NCBI GenBank assembly: GCA_027886175.1
Contig: JAJNNQ010000027.1
Coordinates: forward strand, 8,694,001-8,758,000
DNA from: Phylloscopus collybita
Taxonomy: Eukaryota > Chordata > Aves > Passeriformes > Phylloscopidae
Direction of reading: 5' to 3'
Length of the DNA stretch: 64,000 nucleotides
The position numbers were made by a program, and so were the translations under genes. Positions 13,601-28,600 of the stretch are shown piece after piece. Below the pieces are notes generated by a model. That model was given only the letters and a program-made list of their open reading frames with translations, was not told the DNA's origin and did not search any database. Position 1 is the first letter of the stretch. Every line of letters starts with the position of its first letter.

Positions 13601-16600
13601 AGCCCCAGTGCTCACAGGCAAAACCAACTTTCACAGAAGACAAAACAGCTCTTGTACACCAGAGCTCGAAACAATACAGGGGGGAATTTTTGATTTTCCT
13701 AAACTGTCATTTAGAAACAATCCATCATCCTTTATTAAAGCTGTCAAGAGGGGGATGAGTTACCTCGAGGGACTCACACTTTATGTGTAAATTGTGACGA
13801 GAACATGTTTATTGCTGTGCTACCTGCACATGATACTGCAGCTTCCTAGTTTCCAAACAGAGAGAGTGAGGAAAAGGAGGGAGATTTGCACAGTTGGATT
13901 AAACTTACTCAGAACTTTGTACCAGCTGTGAAGAGTGAGTGTGCCCATGCACACACCACAAGTGAGCAGGGAGAGGAGGGCAGGAATGAAGGGATGAGAG
14001 GATGGGAAATGACTCGTGTTCCACAGCCTCCCAGAGCACACTGTGACTGCACCCAGTGCAGTGCATTTTTCACTGTGGCTTTGTAAAATACGTTTTTGCC
14101 TCTTTGGATGAGTTACCCAAGTTCAGGTGTCCCCACAGGCCACTGCAGGCTGGCGCCCCTGCCCAGGGGATTCTCCAAAGGAAGGACAGATTTTTTTCTG
14201 CCTACATACTTAAATATTTGTGAAGTGCTGAAGGCTGGTATTCCCCCATAAACTGAAGTTCAAACCTGGCAATTCAGGTTTTGCTCTTCTTCTGTCTCCT
14301 GTCACTGCATTCTGAGCAAGGAGGGCTACCATCTCAGCATTGTCTAAACTGAGATCAAACACAACCCTTTTCCTTGTCCTCCAGCAGTGCATTCAGAGAT
14401 TTGAACCCCCTCCCTGCAGCACACCTTGAGAGCTGCTAAGCTCAGTACGTCTTGGCAGAATAATTACAAATAAGGACACTGGGGACAACCAAAGTCAGTA
14501 AACACATAGAATTTCTTCCCAGCTGAACAAGGATGAAAATCTAGGAGGAAAAAAAAATCAAATTACCTGCATGGAAAAGAAAGTTCTTAAAGATTTAGGT
14601 TCAGCAATATTTGTCTTAGGAACTATTGTAGCTCAGACCCTGTTCCACTTCACAGGCCAGACCAGAGAGACTGTGTTTTCAATGATGCACCCTCAATTCA
14701 AATGGCAGGAAAACAAACAAGTGCCACAGGCAATGGAGACAAAGACAAATCCTCTTTCTCCATACACAGAGAATCAATTTCTGTGAGTAGCCCTACAGAG
14801 TTCAGCAGTTCAGAACACATACCAGAACCAGCCCCAAATGTTTGCTTTTCCTCCTTAAGTTGTTGGTAGGAAATAAACACTTCCATAACAAAATTAATTC
14901 TGCCAGGTGCAATTTCAGTTTTGCATCAGTAAATTTCTCACTCAAGAAACTGGAAAATTATCAGCAGATACTGCAATTTAGCCCTATTTCCCATGTAGGC
15001 ATTTTTCCCCTTAAACACTTTCCCAGGTAACAGCACTTGTAACATTCAGAGAAACACTGGAATGAAGTTTGAAAGTGGTGCTATTGGAATGAGGCACTCC
15101 TAGGAAGCCCCTTGGTAATCAATGTACATGAATGCCTGGCCTCCTCCCAATTCTGCCTATTTCTACAGAACTTTTGCTTTCACATATTACTGGCTTTTTT
15201 CCATGAACCTCTGAAGACAACACACACTCTCAAACTGAGGCTGGTTCTACATTTGCAATACTGTAGAGGTGGAAGAGAGCGATTTGTTTCCATCTATCTT
15301 GGTAGCTCAATGCCAGGTAATTGCCTTCAAACTCCCCGCAAATCAGAAACAAGCCTAGGATCTCCCCCTTTGGATCTTCTCCATATGGAATATGGCTCAC
15401 ATCTGTGTTCAATCAAGCCAGTTGCTAAATGTCACAATGCCCTCATTCACAGGTAGCTTAAAGAACATTCAGCTCATAATAAAACAATCTGAACTCTGAA
15501 ATAGAACAGCTCCTCAGATGTGTGGTACTCTAAGTGTTCCTGTGAAGTATTTATATCACAAACACACTTGCATGGAAAGGCACTGCATGAAAGGTGTCCA
15601 CATGCCAGGCAGAGCCAGTGCCATGATTTTCCCATGATAAGTAGATGTGGCCCTTCTCTATGTGAGTGTCCAAGGGCAACATGTACAGAAAAACTCTTTG
15701 TGAGCTGATTGATGTTCTATTCCCATTCTCATACAGATGGATTTCATTTGCTATTTTCCCTTCATTCATTTTCTAATTCAAGCATTCCAAAAAAACCCCT
15801 ATGCCATGGTCAATGATAGCTTCAATGGTGCGTGATCTGGCTTGTGCTCCTGCAAAAACTTCCATACCAGCTTCTCACCCTCTATGTCTGTCTCTCAGTC
15901 ACTGCAGTATGAGGCTACATTTCTTCCCCTCCTTGCCAGGCATGAGCAAGTGAAGAAAAGAAAGGAATATTCATGGTTATTTTCAGTGTATTCAGAACTA
16001 AGCTCTGGCATTGCTAAAAAAAAAAAAAAAGAAAAAGATTTTTTTCAGCTTATGAATGCACAGTATGATACAGGAATGCTGGTGTCTCAGGGAGTGGTGA
16101 TTATGAAGACAGGATGGGCTGTGGTATAGTTCAGATCAAAACCACAGCAAGCTTTGAAAATCAGGTTTGTGTCCTTGTCTTTCACAGGTCAGAGGGGCCC
16201 TGACAACAGGGAGGTGTTCTCCAAGCCTCCTGTACTGCTCAAAAGAGAATAAGCTGCTATATTTAGAAGAACAAATGGCTTGCACTTGGAACATTCAGTG
16301 AAATGCCCAACAGTCAGAGGAGGAGATGGCCAGGTTTAGCACAGGTGGTCAGTTTCAGTGTTCATCACAGCGCTCTTGGCAGCCAGCAGCAACTGTGAGT
16401 CCAGGAACACTTAAAAGATGCAACACTGAGGGTGGCTACCATGGGCATTACTGACTATGTTTGTGTCATGATTTAACATCCAAAAACCAGAATGATACAG
16501 CTTAGACCTAGGCATTTCCTCTAACTTGTAGATGAAACACACAACAGTTCCACAGAGAGTTCTCTCAAAGGATTATTTGACCACTTAGGACTAATAAAAT

Positions 16601-19600
16601 AAATGCCTGCAGGGGTCAGCTAAATTGCATGGTATTTTACAAGCCTGCACACAATGGCCTGTGCATTCTGACATCATGAGGCTGCTCTCCTGCAGGAAGC
16701 ACTGCTGACTGTGAGTGATGCAGGCAAAGGCCCCAGTTCACCTCCCTGCACAGTGTGCATCACTCTGTGCTATGAACAACATCTGCCTGAAGACTTCCAT
16801 GGTCATTCAGAGAGGTTCTTTGCAGTGCTTTAGCTCTCTGACAAGCTAATATTTCCTGCAGTCAATGCTGCCTTCTCCAAGCTGCTACATTTTTAGTGAG
16901 AGGTTAAACACTCATCAAAATTACCTCCCACCAGCTATACTCTAGTGCCTTGTAAGGTTCCAAATCCTACAACATCTGCCTGCATTTACTGGGCAAGAAG
17001 ACTCATAAAACCTTGCATGGTTGTCAGCTGTGGAGGCATTTCAAGACTATCTGACCTGTTAAAGGAGAAGAAAAACTCAACCCATATGTACTTTGCAGCA
17101 GATTGCTCAACTGTTTGCCATTAGGTTTAATGATCCCTTCCCCAAAAAGTCTTGTATTTCTATCTGGAAGGGCTCAGACAGTGCAGGGAAGAGCAAACTG
17201 CATTAACCTAGATGAAAAGCATTATTCTACAATGTTACACCACTTGACATCAGCAGCGTCTGGTAAAGGACATTGCTCCCAAAAGTGTATGAACACCTCC
17301 TGCACATGATACTCTCAGATACAAAACCCATTCAACATAAGTCCATTTGTCTCCTACCACAATCCCATGCAGTCCTGTCAGCCTGACCAGGTGTTCAAGG
17401 GCACTCTGAATGGTGATATAAAACACATTTCATGGTTCACTTTTTCTGAGTCGAAGCTCTTCCCCTGCTCCTGGGAGTACTCAACCCACAGAGCCTCAAA
17501 GAACTTTAATAAGTGATGACCAGAGCAGCTTTAAGAGCCGAGCTTTTACCATCCTTTTGAGCACAGTCATCTGTATAGCTCAATCCAGATCAACAATGGT
17601 GTTGAAAGTGCTGGGATGGTTTATAGTTACTTTCAGGATTTGAATCATGGGAAAGCAGTTAGATTTTACTGTATTTTGAGAAAGTGTTTTTAACCACTTC
17701 TATCTAACAATGCTACAGCTATAGAAGGAAATAACACTGGACTGTCTTCAAAAATAAATCACAAGGAAATGTTTTGGGCCAAAAAAGCGAACATACTTAC
17801 AGCAAGGATGTAGACTATTTCTATGGAATACCTTGTTGAAAAAAATAACCAGCAAAACTGACTTTATTTGGGTGATTCCATAGACACCAAAGAATAAAGA
17901 TTTCTCCAGCTGCAGTTTCATCCTGGACACAATTCTCCACTGACAGATAACAAGACTTGATAAAGGAAAGCTGGATTTTCTACCTCCTATGCTAATTAGT
18001 GGCCATGAACCTCCAGTTCCCAGTTCACTGTTCAAATCTAAGTAGCCTTATCACATCTACTGTCATGCCATTCTTGCCCTGTCAGCACAACTGCTATTTA
18101 GCAATTCTTTTCCTCTTGAGCAAAGTACATCTCCAAATACCAATACAATGGAAAAGAGGGAGCTGGTCAGCATATCTCCACTCTTTGACCCATTACTTAG
18201 GATCCCTGTAAGTCTCAACTGAGTACTCTAGATCCAGGCATTTGTCTTGAGGCTTTTCTAGCCTCTATGCACTGCTTCAGTACTGCAGGAGCTCCGGGAG
18301 AAGAGCCACAACAGAGAAAAACGTAAGAAACTTGACAACAGTAGAGTGATCTTTGTCCTGGTAATGACTTGTCAGCATCAATTAACCTGCCAGTTACAGA
18401 CCTTCTAAGTCAAATTATTATCCTCCTCTTTTTATCTGTGATAATTTAATGAGCTCCCTTCAGACAGAGCAGGTATTCTTGTAGTTCTAGAGGTCACAGT
18501 ACTGCAGTGCAGAAGTGTCAAGAGTTTAAACCCTGCCAATATAAACAGAAGGGGCATCCAAATTACATCTAAAAAGGCCCATGCAAGAGTGTTATCCACT
18601 GCCAGCAGAGCAGTTCAGAAACCCCTGCGCTGCACAACCTGCGCTGACTGAAGCAGGGTCAGGCTGAACCTGTCCACAAACATTATCCCAGTCTCTCATC
18701 CTATGACTGAATTCTGTTTCTTCCACCACAGCATTACCTCACACAGTGCTTGGAGATGAGATACAACAAAAACAGTATCAGTACTACACAGCATCATGAA
18801 TCTGATGTTTCCTGACTTTCAAATGCTTGACTATGCAGGTGTGATGTTTCTTGATACAGTTTTATATGTAATTTTACACTCGCTCTTTATTGCCTTCTAG
18901 ACGTTTTCAAAATCATTAGGTATACTGAATCAATTATTCAGTGAAGCTTCCATAACATTTTAGCATATTCTTTGCCAAGTGCACTGTAAACTGAATAATC
19001 AAGGCCAAGTTCATGATTTCCCAAGCTGTTACCATCCTATGTTTCTGGGTTTTTTTATATCCTACAGAAACAATGAAAATAAAATCCACAAAGAGAAGTC
19101 TCTCTGACATCCAAACATCTCTGTGACCATCTTCTGTGCTGATTTTGCTCATTAACCCACGTTTCAAGATTTCTATCTGATCTCCACCAATGCTCCCTAG
19201 ACAGTCAAGCAGCATGTTAGGGAAATGTCACTTCTTTCTTCTCTGTAGATTCCCCCTTTCTCATCACACAAACTTTTCTCTGTATTTGCCTTATCCAGTC
19301 CCTTTACTACTGCCCCTACCTTACTGCTTCTCTCTGATTCACGTTTGCCACAGCTGCTCCCATCTCCCCAGTGCCACCTCTGCAAGCCTGATGATAAAGT
19401 CACCCAAAACTCTTAAGGAGACACAAGACACCTCCAAAATAAACACTCTGCCTCAGAGAAGATTCCTGTTTTGACTGTACCAGTTAATATTTGATTTCCA
19501 TTAAATGGCCAGAGTTAGAGCAGAGCTTTCCCCTTGGGCAGCAGTAGCACAGATCCTTGCAGCCTACAGTGCATCACTGTCAACACCTTTGCCTCTCCCA

Positions 19601-22600
19601 CTGACTTCCCCCTCCTAGAAGTCAGCTCATTTTAAAACAAAGTAAATGGAGAACAGTCAGCCTCTGGTGTTTAAAAATCTTTGAAAGGGAGACTGTGCTG
19701 TTATTCTGAGGAACCTTGTATTTACACTGCAAAAAGTGAGGTCTGACCCCTCCTGAAGAGAGGCCTCTCCCTGCTGAAGCCACCACGGAGTGGAGCACAA
19801 CTTTACTGCCATGGTTTTAGACTGCAATTAATGCAAACCAGCTGTGAAGCAGCAGTTTTTGAAAGAGGCTGCTCGTTTTCTACTGAGGTTTTAATTTTAT
19901 CAGCCTAAGGCATCTGAGTGACAGTTTGCTGAGAACATGCTCTCCCTGTCCTTTATTTTTGGGACTTCACATGGGTTCACTATCTGGATGCCAAAGTGTG
20001 ATCCACATTTCTCAGGAGTAGACTGAAATTTCATCACTATTTTCATCACAAAGTACTTCAAGAATCAAGTTTAAAACTAAACATGGACTTCCTTTGTAAA
20101 ATTTATGCAGGCAGAGATAACTGTTCATGCCAATTTGGTATTTATGACTTTGTATTAAATTTTTAATGCATAAATTGGCACACAATTGCAAGAAATTCTG
20201 GCATCCGTTCGAAAAAAATTTGTCTAGACTATACAGAGATCAACAAGGGTCAAAATGTTTTCAGCATAAGAGAACATTTTAATTGATTAATTATTCAGAT
20301 TCTACTTGTTCTCAGGCCAGAAGAACAACTCATAACCAATTCATTCCACAAACATAAGCAATATATGCATAATGAATCCATTTTAAATCAGTGTTGCACA
20401 AGAGAAATTTTAATTTCTATTCATTCACTACTTCACAGCTCATCGGAAGGGCTCTACAAAGAAAACAAATATTCAGCAGTAGCAGAGAATTTCACTGCAT
20501 AGGTCTTTGGTCCCAAATTTATGTCTGTCCCAAGCTCAACACTGCTCTGCAATTCTTTGGCAAAGGAGTTATTCCAGTTACATAACTGATTTTTCCTTTG
20601 TAATGTAAAAAGTATTTTGTGGGTAGATAGATTTGGATATTAAAAAAACCCCAAAAAGCAGTCAAATCATTTCCTGCCCAACAACAGCATCCACAGTGGT
20701 CTCTGGCCACAGTTTTAACTGTTGTGCAACTTCATAGGTTCATACCAACTGTCATTTCAACAATTACAACTGAAGAGCAAGGCATTGTCTAGGAATCAAT
20801 GACAAGCTGAGAAGAGATGGCCTAATGGGCAATCAAGGGGTAGCACATGCTCTTGCAACCACAGGAAATGCTCTATAAGCTGGCTGTTATTGCACTCTCT
20901 GCAGAGCTGCTGTGTTTCTGGGTTAGCTAATGTGCTGGCACAATTTTCTCTTTGTATTTTACATAGCTCACTAAATGCTAAGTTTCTTATATTCCAAAGA
21001 TTTCTCCCCCACCCTCAGCAACAAGCAGTTTCCTCAGCTGCCAGTTAAGACAGTAAATTTTGGGGGGGCAGAACTGGAGGATAATCTTTGTGTCTCATGT
21101 TCAAATTCCGTCATTGAATAATAATTTTACCAGAAGTCTGAGCAAATCACCAAACTGCTAAACTGTCAGAAAATGTAAACTTAGAAAAATGTGTGCTAAA
21201 AAGCAAAATATATTTCTAATACCAAGCCCAGAGTCTTTGGTGATTTGGTGCTGCAATTGAACACTTACATGAGGACTGATTAAGAAATGAAGTGGACCTT
21301 GAAGAAACATTTCTTTCCCAGCATGAAAATTTACCACTTTAAAGGCAAAAATCTAATGCAAGCTGTTCCCTCCTCTCCAGATTCATGACTCTAAAAGTGA
21401 GTGCCATCCCCAGACTGACCACATGCAGATTTCAGATCTCCTCACTATAAAACAAATAATTTTCTAAATGCAATAATGACATGGAACAACCCTGTACACA
21501 GCACTGGTTAAAAAGAAAAAGAAGAGAGGAAAAGAGTCACTCTTTCAGAGTAAATATGTGAATACCAAATTTCAGTCTGAATGTTACTTGAAGCCTGATG
21601 ATACCCATTGTTACTTGGTAATTAAAATCTTTATTTCAATCCACACTACCTTTGCAATATGGTTTTGTGTCACTTTTATGAGCTATGGAACATGCCAATT
21701 TCATCTTCTATATTTGTATATGTGTGTGACATGTTGCAGTAGCTATCTGGCTAACAAACTCTTCCACAATCAATTTTGTTTCATGCTAGGGAAACATGAA
21801 AATAGATTTCCCCTTCTGGCTGGCTGTAAAGTAGCTCTTTTTCTTCACCATTTAGTGACCAAAAGGCTGTTAAATCTTGATTTTTGCTTTTTAGTGGATC
21901 CTGTTCTCACTCAAGAACCAGGATACAATTGACAGATGGAGTTCAGGATGAGAAGCTGAATGCCACCCCTTTACCTGAACAGACCTGAACAGAGAGCAGA
22001 ATCTGGCTTCAGAAGTACCATTCACTGCTCACAGCCTCACAGGCATCCCAGCCTGCCAGTGCTGCTGCCAAACAAACACCAGACGGAATAAACCAGCACC
22101 AACCATGCTAGCACCTACTGAAGGGCAGCACTTGTCCTAGAGCCCTGTGAGACAAAAAATTGTTACCCAAGAGGTTGTCTATTCCTTGGTGAGTGGTGTA
22201 GCACCTACACCGGCCACTTATTTGCTGCTGTAACTGGTATCAGAGGGGACAGTGAGGAGGAATCACGAGGGCTGAGCAATCTGACCACTCATCCTCACCC
22301 ACAGATGAGATCATTATGTTGCTCTGGGAGCTGATCCTCAGTGGAGGCAAATAACACAAACTTATTTCACTTAACGTACCTGAGCTATAAACACATTATA
22401 ATATTTGCAGAGAACAGCTTAAAAAGGAAATCCTTTTCCTTGCACTTTATAACAGAAAACTGAGCAGCAGTTGGAGATACCTTTTCCTGCTGAGCCCCTG
22501 ACCATCACCCTCTTCATGATCTCCCTTCCCACACGATGCAAAAAACATTTTATCCTTGAACTGGGAGTTAGAAGCTTGACTCTTAAAGCCCCCTGAACAT

Positions 22601-25600
22601 TTTCATAAAAATATATCGATAAAAGTTTGCCCTTTTCAGCTGGTTTAGCCCATCATCAGCACAGCCCCAGTGGTGCTGGAGCTAGCAGAGGGAGCCATCA
22701 CTTCCCCACCCCCAAGTGCTGTGGTGTGGGAAAGCCCTGAGCCCACATTCCTTGGTAACACTCAGCACAGGAAGGCTCCTGGCTCCTCACTCAGACCTTT
22801 CACTAGCACTCAGCAAGTTAAATAAACCATACAGCCAGGGAGCTTCAGACTGTTCCTCTCACAAGGCAGAGAAGAAGGGTGGAAATACTTGTTTACAGGA
22901 AGACACATTTACTCCTGCTCCCTGTGCCTTGGAGTAAGCACCTGCCACTTGCAGAAACTGTTTTCTCCTGTTCTCTTTTGCATTAAAGGCTTACTGAGCT
23001 GCCTGAAACAATCCTCCTGGAATAAATATCTGAAAAGAAATGATTTTACCTAATAGCACAGCACTGCCCCAGGGCACATTCACGCTCATACACACAGCTC
23101 TCCTCAGCCTGTTTCGATACAACTCACGGCTGTGTCACTGCTGTTTGCAAGTGCAACATTTTCAAGCGCTGATGCACAAAAACTTGCTTGTCAAAACCTC
23201 TTGACTGAACAAATGGGGGCATCTTAAAAACCTCAATCCTAAGAAAGTCAAGAGTCTGCCTTCTCAAAAGTGCACATGTGGAAGCAGGACAAGTGAAACC
23301 TGTAGGACTCCAGGTGACAAAAAAACCCCAAACCTACAGGCTTCCTTTTTCTTTTCTTTTTTTTTTTTTTGTTCTGTGGTTTGGTTTTGTTTTTTTGGTG
23401 CCACATCCAACACAGGTGTCTGCAGCATGTACTATGAGGTATTCAAACCCCAAAAACCACCTCAATGTTAGAGAGAACGTGCTCTGACAAAACTAGCAGG
23501 TGAAGTCTCAGCCAAGGGTCAACTCTTAAGTCTTCAACTTTCTTAGATAATATCTGGAATAAAACAGATTTTACCTGGTTTTCCCTGTTCTCATAACTGT
23601 TTAGGATTTTAGTTGCTCTCAGACTTAAAATAAAACTGGATGTGTATGTCCACCTTTCACTTTCAGGATTGAGAAAAATTAAGAGACTTAGAAGACAGCT
23701 TTGCAATGGGGACAGCTAAGCATAATGTCAGAAAAGGGCCTTTTGCATAAAACCCTCAACAATATCAAAAAGCAAAGTGATAGACTTGATTTCTCTCCCT
23801 TTCCATAGCTTCCACAAGAGTTTGGCAAAGCCATGCAGTTCCTCTTTGGTGTTCCAACCCTAGGAAAATCTCAGAGGGATGGACAAAGCCAATGCAGCGC
23901 TTTATCCTCATGTGCATTTGTCTTGCTTCAAGCAGAGTCACTCTCATTTTCCCTTCTATCAAAGTATCAGCCGTGAAAAAATAATAGTAGGGAGACTATG
24001 CAGCAGTTTAAGCACAGAGCAGCTTGTTCAGCCAGCATAAGGCATCAAGAAGCATCAAGAAGCATAATACTGAAAGGACTGTTTGCAAGAAGTGCAAAAC
24101 CACCGTTGTTTTGCTTCCATCAGAATGCAGGAATTCACACCAACACAACAATCCCAGGTATGCAGTCATAGAACTAATTAAGAAAAAGAAAACACAGTTT
24201 CTGCAGAAAGACAAAGCTCTTATTGACCATAGGTGAGCAACACTGTTAAATCCAGCCCCTCAGCCAGAAATCAACGCCTTGATGAGCAAAACAGATCAAG
24301 CAGAGACTCACCTCCATCCCTGTGCTGACGGCCTGCACCTACAAGCTTCCCAGAGCAATTGCAGGAAGAGAATGGGTGCAGCACAGTGCTGTGAGAGTGT
24401 GAGTGCCCATAGCTCCTCCTGCCAGGCCCTGAGCTGCACTCACCATGCATCTGGTAGGTGTAGGGAGCCTGTCCTGATGCTGGCGCGCTGAAGCTGGAGC
24501 CATAGCTGAGAAACCCACTCTGCCCTGGAGAGTGGCTCAGGCTGTCCTCTGTCTTAATGCCTGTGGGGTGCACAGGGGGAACCAAGAGCAAAACGTCAGT
24601 GCTTGTCGTATAAAGATGTAAAAAAAAAAAAGGCAAGTGTAGGAATTAACAGTTCTTCAGCTGGATTTTAAACTAATAAACACCTTTTTTTTTTTTTTTT
24701 TTACACACTTCCTTTTACACACACACATATATAATATAACACACACACACATAAAATATAAATATATAAATATATATGTGTCTTTAGTTATTTGCAGTAG
24801 CCAAACAGGTCTCCTACAGCCAAACAAATTAATCACAAATTTATTTGAGTCAGCTACATCCTGTATCCACACACAAACACACTTCTGCTAAGATGGGTAA
24901 ACAACCATGAATAATACTGTTTTCAAAACCAATTTCTGAACATATAGTTTTGTTATAGAATTGAAGAAGCTCACTCACACATAAACTTCCTGAAGAGTTA
25001 TCAGATGTATGCAATGATTAACAATGGAACAGGACCTTCAGCAAAATAACCTCAAGATTTCTGTTCTCAAGAGTTACTTTTTACTTGCAATGTATTTTCA
25101 GACTTGGTACCAAAACATCTATTGGCCAGTCCTACAGGAGGGTTATCATCTACTCAGCTGGATATAACATACAGTTCAGGAACAACAGGTAAACCCTGAA
25201 GCTACAAAAAATCTTTCCATTTCTAAAACCAGGCAATTAAACCGACAATTTACAGGGGGAACGGCAATAGCTGAATTAAACATTGCAAGATGAAACCCTT
25301 GCTGGTAATGAAAGGAGTTGGTATTTTATTCTGAGATGCTGCTGAGATTGTACAGCTGTATTATTAAAATAAACAGCTCAAAGGTGCAACATATTATGAA
25401 CCCTTTGGGCGTGATCCTTCCCTCCTTTGCATCCTATTTGCGCAACAAAAGATGGCCACTGGATACTCCCTGGGTGCTGGGATTAAACAAGAGACCCTGC
25501 TGATGTTTAGGCCTTGGATTTACACACTTTCCGTGCTGTTGTCATCTTTTAGCACTTGTAGGCAAGTTGAGTTCAGGTGTCTTTCCCCAAACATGCTCCT

Positions 25601-28600
25601 TTCTGGCTTAACTAGAAGCAGCAAGTCTGTGCTTGCTCAGGTTTGGAGTAAGTTCTCCCAGATAATGTTTTCTCTAGCAAAAATCACTTATTATAGCTTT
25701 AGGTGAGAAGAACTGTGATGCAGTTTGAGCACAAGCTCCTAACAAGATGACTGTGAAAGGCAGGAAGTTTATTTGGACAGTGAGGGGACAAGTGCTGCTG
25801 CAAGTGTGTGGCTTCACCACTGCTGGGGAAGAGAAGCACGTGCAGAGAAGACCCTCTTCCCAACATCCCGTGCTTTTCTATTCCATCAGCACTCCCCAGG
25901 CCAGCATTCAACCTACCCACCCCAGTGACAATTAATCTTCAGCAAACGGGCCTCTTTGGAAGCCTAAAAATTGTTGTCAGACAGCAAAATAACTTAGCAC
26001 CAAATTAATTTCCACATAATGTTTTGTTTTGTCTAGAAACTGGCCGAGTTTTATTTTTTATGCCTAAAAACAATACTGCTTCATCATTCTTGGTTGTCAG
26101 GCAGGTGGAGTTTTTCATATGCTGTGCTGAGTTATCTTAGAGAGGGTGTAGGGCCTGGGGGAGGGAAACCACTGCTCAAGGATGCTAAGAGGTCACCACA
26201 GGATTTATAAGCAGCATATGGGCCTGACACATGCATGCCCTAAAGCCTCCAGGCAGCAGCAAATGGCTCTACTTTCACATGCTCTAACAGGACAACTGCT
26301 CAGAGTTTTCCTTGGAAGTCAGCCAGCTGATGCAAACACACAAATTGCTCCAGGAAAGGGTCTCAAAACATTCCTGTCATCATCCTGGTAGAGCTTTGGC
26401 TCTGCCAAGGCCATTTCCCCAACCTTCCAGAGCGCTGCACCAAATTTCTCTTCAGTAAAAGCTTTGTCTGTATAAAAACTTCTTATTGGGAAAAGATACT
26501 GTATTTGCCAAGTAAACAAAGGTGTTTAAGAGCACAAGAGAAAACAGGTGTGGAAACAAAAAGCTATGAAGCCACTTTAATGGTGCAAGACAGCCCTCAT
26601 GGGGGCAGCCAGAAGAAAGAAGCCCCAAGCTTTCTGTTAAAGAGCTGTACCTAAACAAGAGCTACATCTTTTTGGTCTTTAGGAGTGGAAAGAACTTTAA
26701 CCTTCCTCAAGAGCTTGGTATTACCATGCAGAGCTTGAGGACACTTAAGGCTTGGTTTACCAGACATTCCTCTGTCAGGAGTGCTGGTTTAATTAGGTCC
26801 CTGTGTGAACCCCCCAGCTGCTCCTGCCCAGCACTGTCTCCCCACGGCTGTTGGCAAGGCTGTGCAGAAAAGCAGGGAACAAAGCCAACTGGGGTTAGAA
26901 ATGTGGACTGTACATATAGCCAGTAACTGTCCATTTAAACACAAACTGTCTTTCAAGACTAAGGTACTCTGTAACATCTCACCCATGCCATATTCTGCCC
27001 TGCATTTTGATTCTTCTGTAACAATAGACACAAAAATTTTCTCAAAGTAGCCTATGTTATTGAAATTTCAGAAAGAACCAAGGATGGCAAAGTGTAGTTT
27101 TCATAAATATCACATTTACTGTACTTTGTCTTGACAGTGAATCATGGGAACACTCATGAGCTGCTACTCGTACCTGGCACACCCTACTGAAACTGAAGTT
27201 CTCATAGACTACTACTGACTGGCTCCAAACTTAACTAGCTTGCAGAAACATAACATATGAAGAGTTGATAAATTTAAAGTTCAAAGTAAACCTAACATTT
27301 TTCAAGTCAGGCTTTCCCCTAAGCCTAAGAAGACAATGATGCTGAGACATAAATGACACTTCACTCTAAGGCCTGAAGACCTCAAATCTATTTTGCCAGC
27401 AGCAGGAGGACAATGCCCTCACAGGCACCAGGACTTTGGAGTACTCACTGTAGGAGGGGATCCCGTAGGGCTGCCCTGGGGGAGGATAGGCAGTGTAGGC
27501 AGCAGCCTGCTGGATTCCTGTGCTGTACTGAGCCTGTCCATATGCTGCCATGCTGGGGAAGGATGGGACTGTCACTATATGGGGGTAATGTCTGTTCAGA
27601 ACAAGAAAACACAAGGGTTTAAGGCAATAGATACTGTACATGATCTTCTAGAGCACAAGCAGAAAGTCTTGCTTTAGCATCTTGCTAGAATAACATTCAA
27701 CACGGGATGCTGAATATTTTGGGAAATTGGAGTTGACTGGACTGAAGCAGAAGTTTGTTTTATGAACTACCAGATTAAGTCACCTAAATGCACAACAACT
27801 TTAAGACAGTGCAAAATATATGCAAGTTAAAAAAATAAAATCAACATGGATTTTTCATGTTTCATTCTGAGTTTGCCAAACAAGTGAGTGTGATGGGAAA
27901 CCTCAGACATTTCGACACATCCCCTCTGTGGTCACTCATAAACACAACAATATTCAAACTGATAAGGTTTGGATACCCAGGGGTACAAAAACACTGTTCA
28001 CAATACCTCAAACCTTATTTCACTCCACATCCAAGAAGATTAAGAACCAGCTACTTCACTGTGCCAGAGACGTGCAGGGGAACAGGTGGATGGGCTTAGG
28101 GCAGATGTTTTTTAAGGTGAGAGAAGTCTGCACAAAATGGCTGTTCAGCAAAACACGGATTTTAAATTACAGTACTTGGCACAAGCACTCACTTTGTGGA
28201 GTACAGATGGAGAGGACACTGCGGTGCTGCTTTGCTGCTGCCTGGAAAACAAAATTAAAGGGTCTTAGATTTTCATCGTGTTCTGTTCTATGGCCAAGCT
28301 GATACAATTGTTTTTACCACTGCTGGTTTGAGAAAAACACACAGGAATCAAAAGACTTTTTATTTTTTAGTTAGTATTTCCAAACTGAGGTAGGTAAGAA
28401 AGATATTCTCTGCTTAACAACAAATATAGATTTAGTTTTTAATTGAGGGGGATACCAGTTGATTGAACTACCAGTTTCTTCTTCTCATGGGACTGGTATC
28501 AGTCATGAAGCTGGGCTTTGAAGAAATTACTCATATGCTAAAGGCTATAAAAGCCAATACTGTGATTGCTGAAGTGATTTAAGCTCACTGCACATTTTGA

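Noticed and set aside
27553..27595. Upstream AG (ttctgaacag) as the acceptor of EYA2 exon 4
   Set aside because: Using it would add 43 nt and break the phase from exon 3. The proximal acceptor restores the AA/C codon and the conserved MAAYGQ start.
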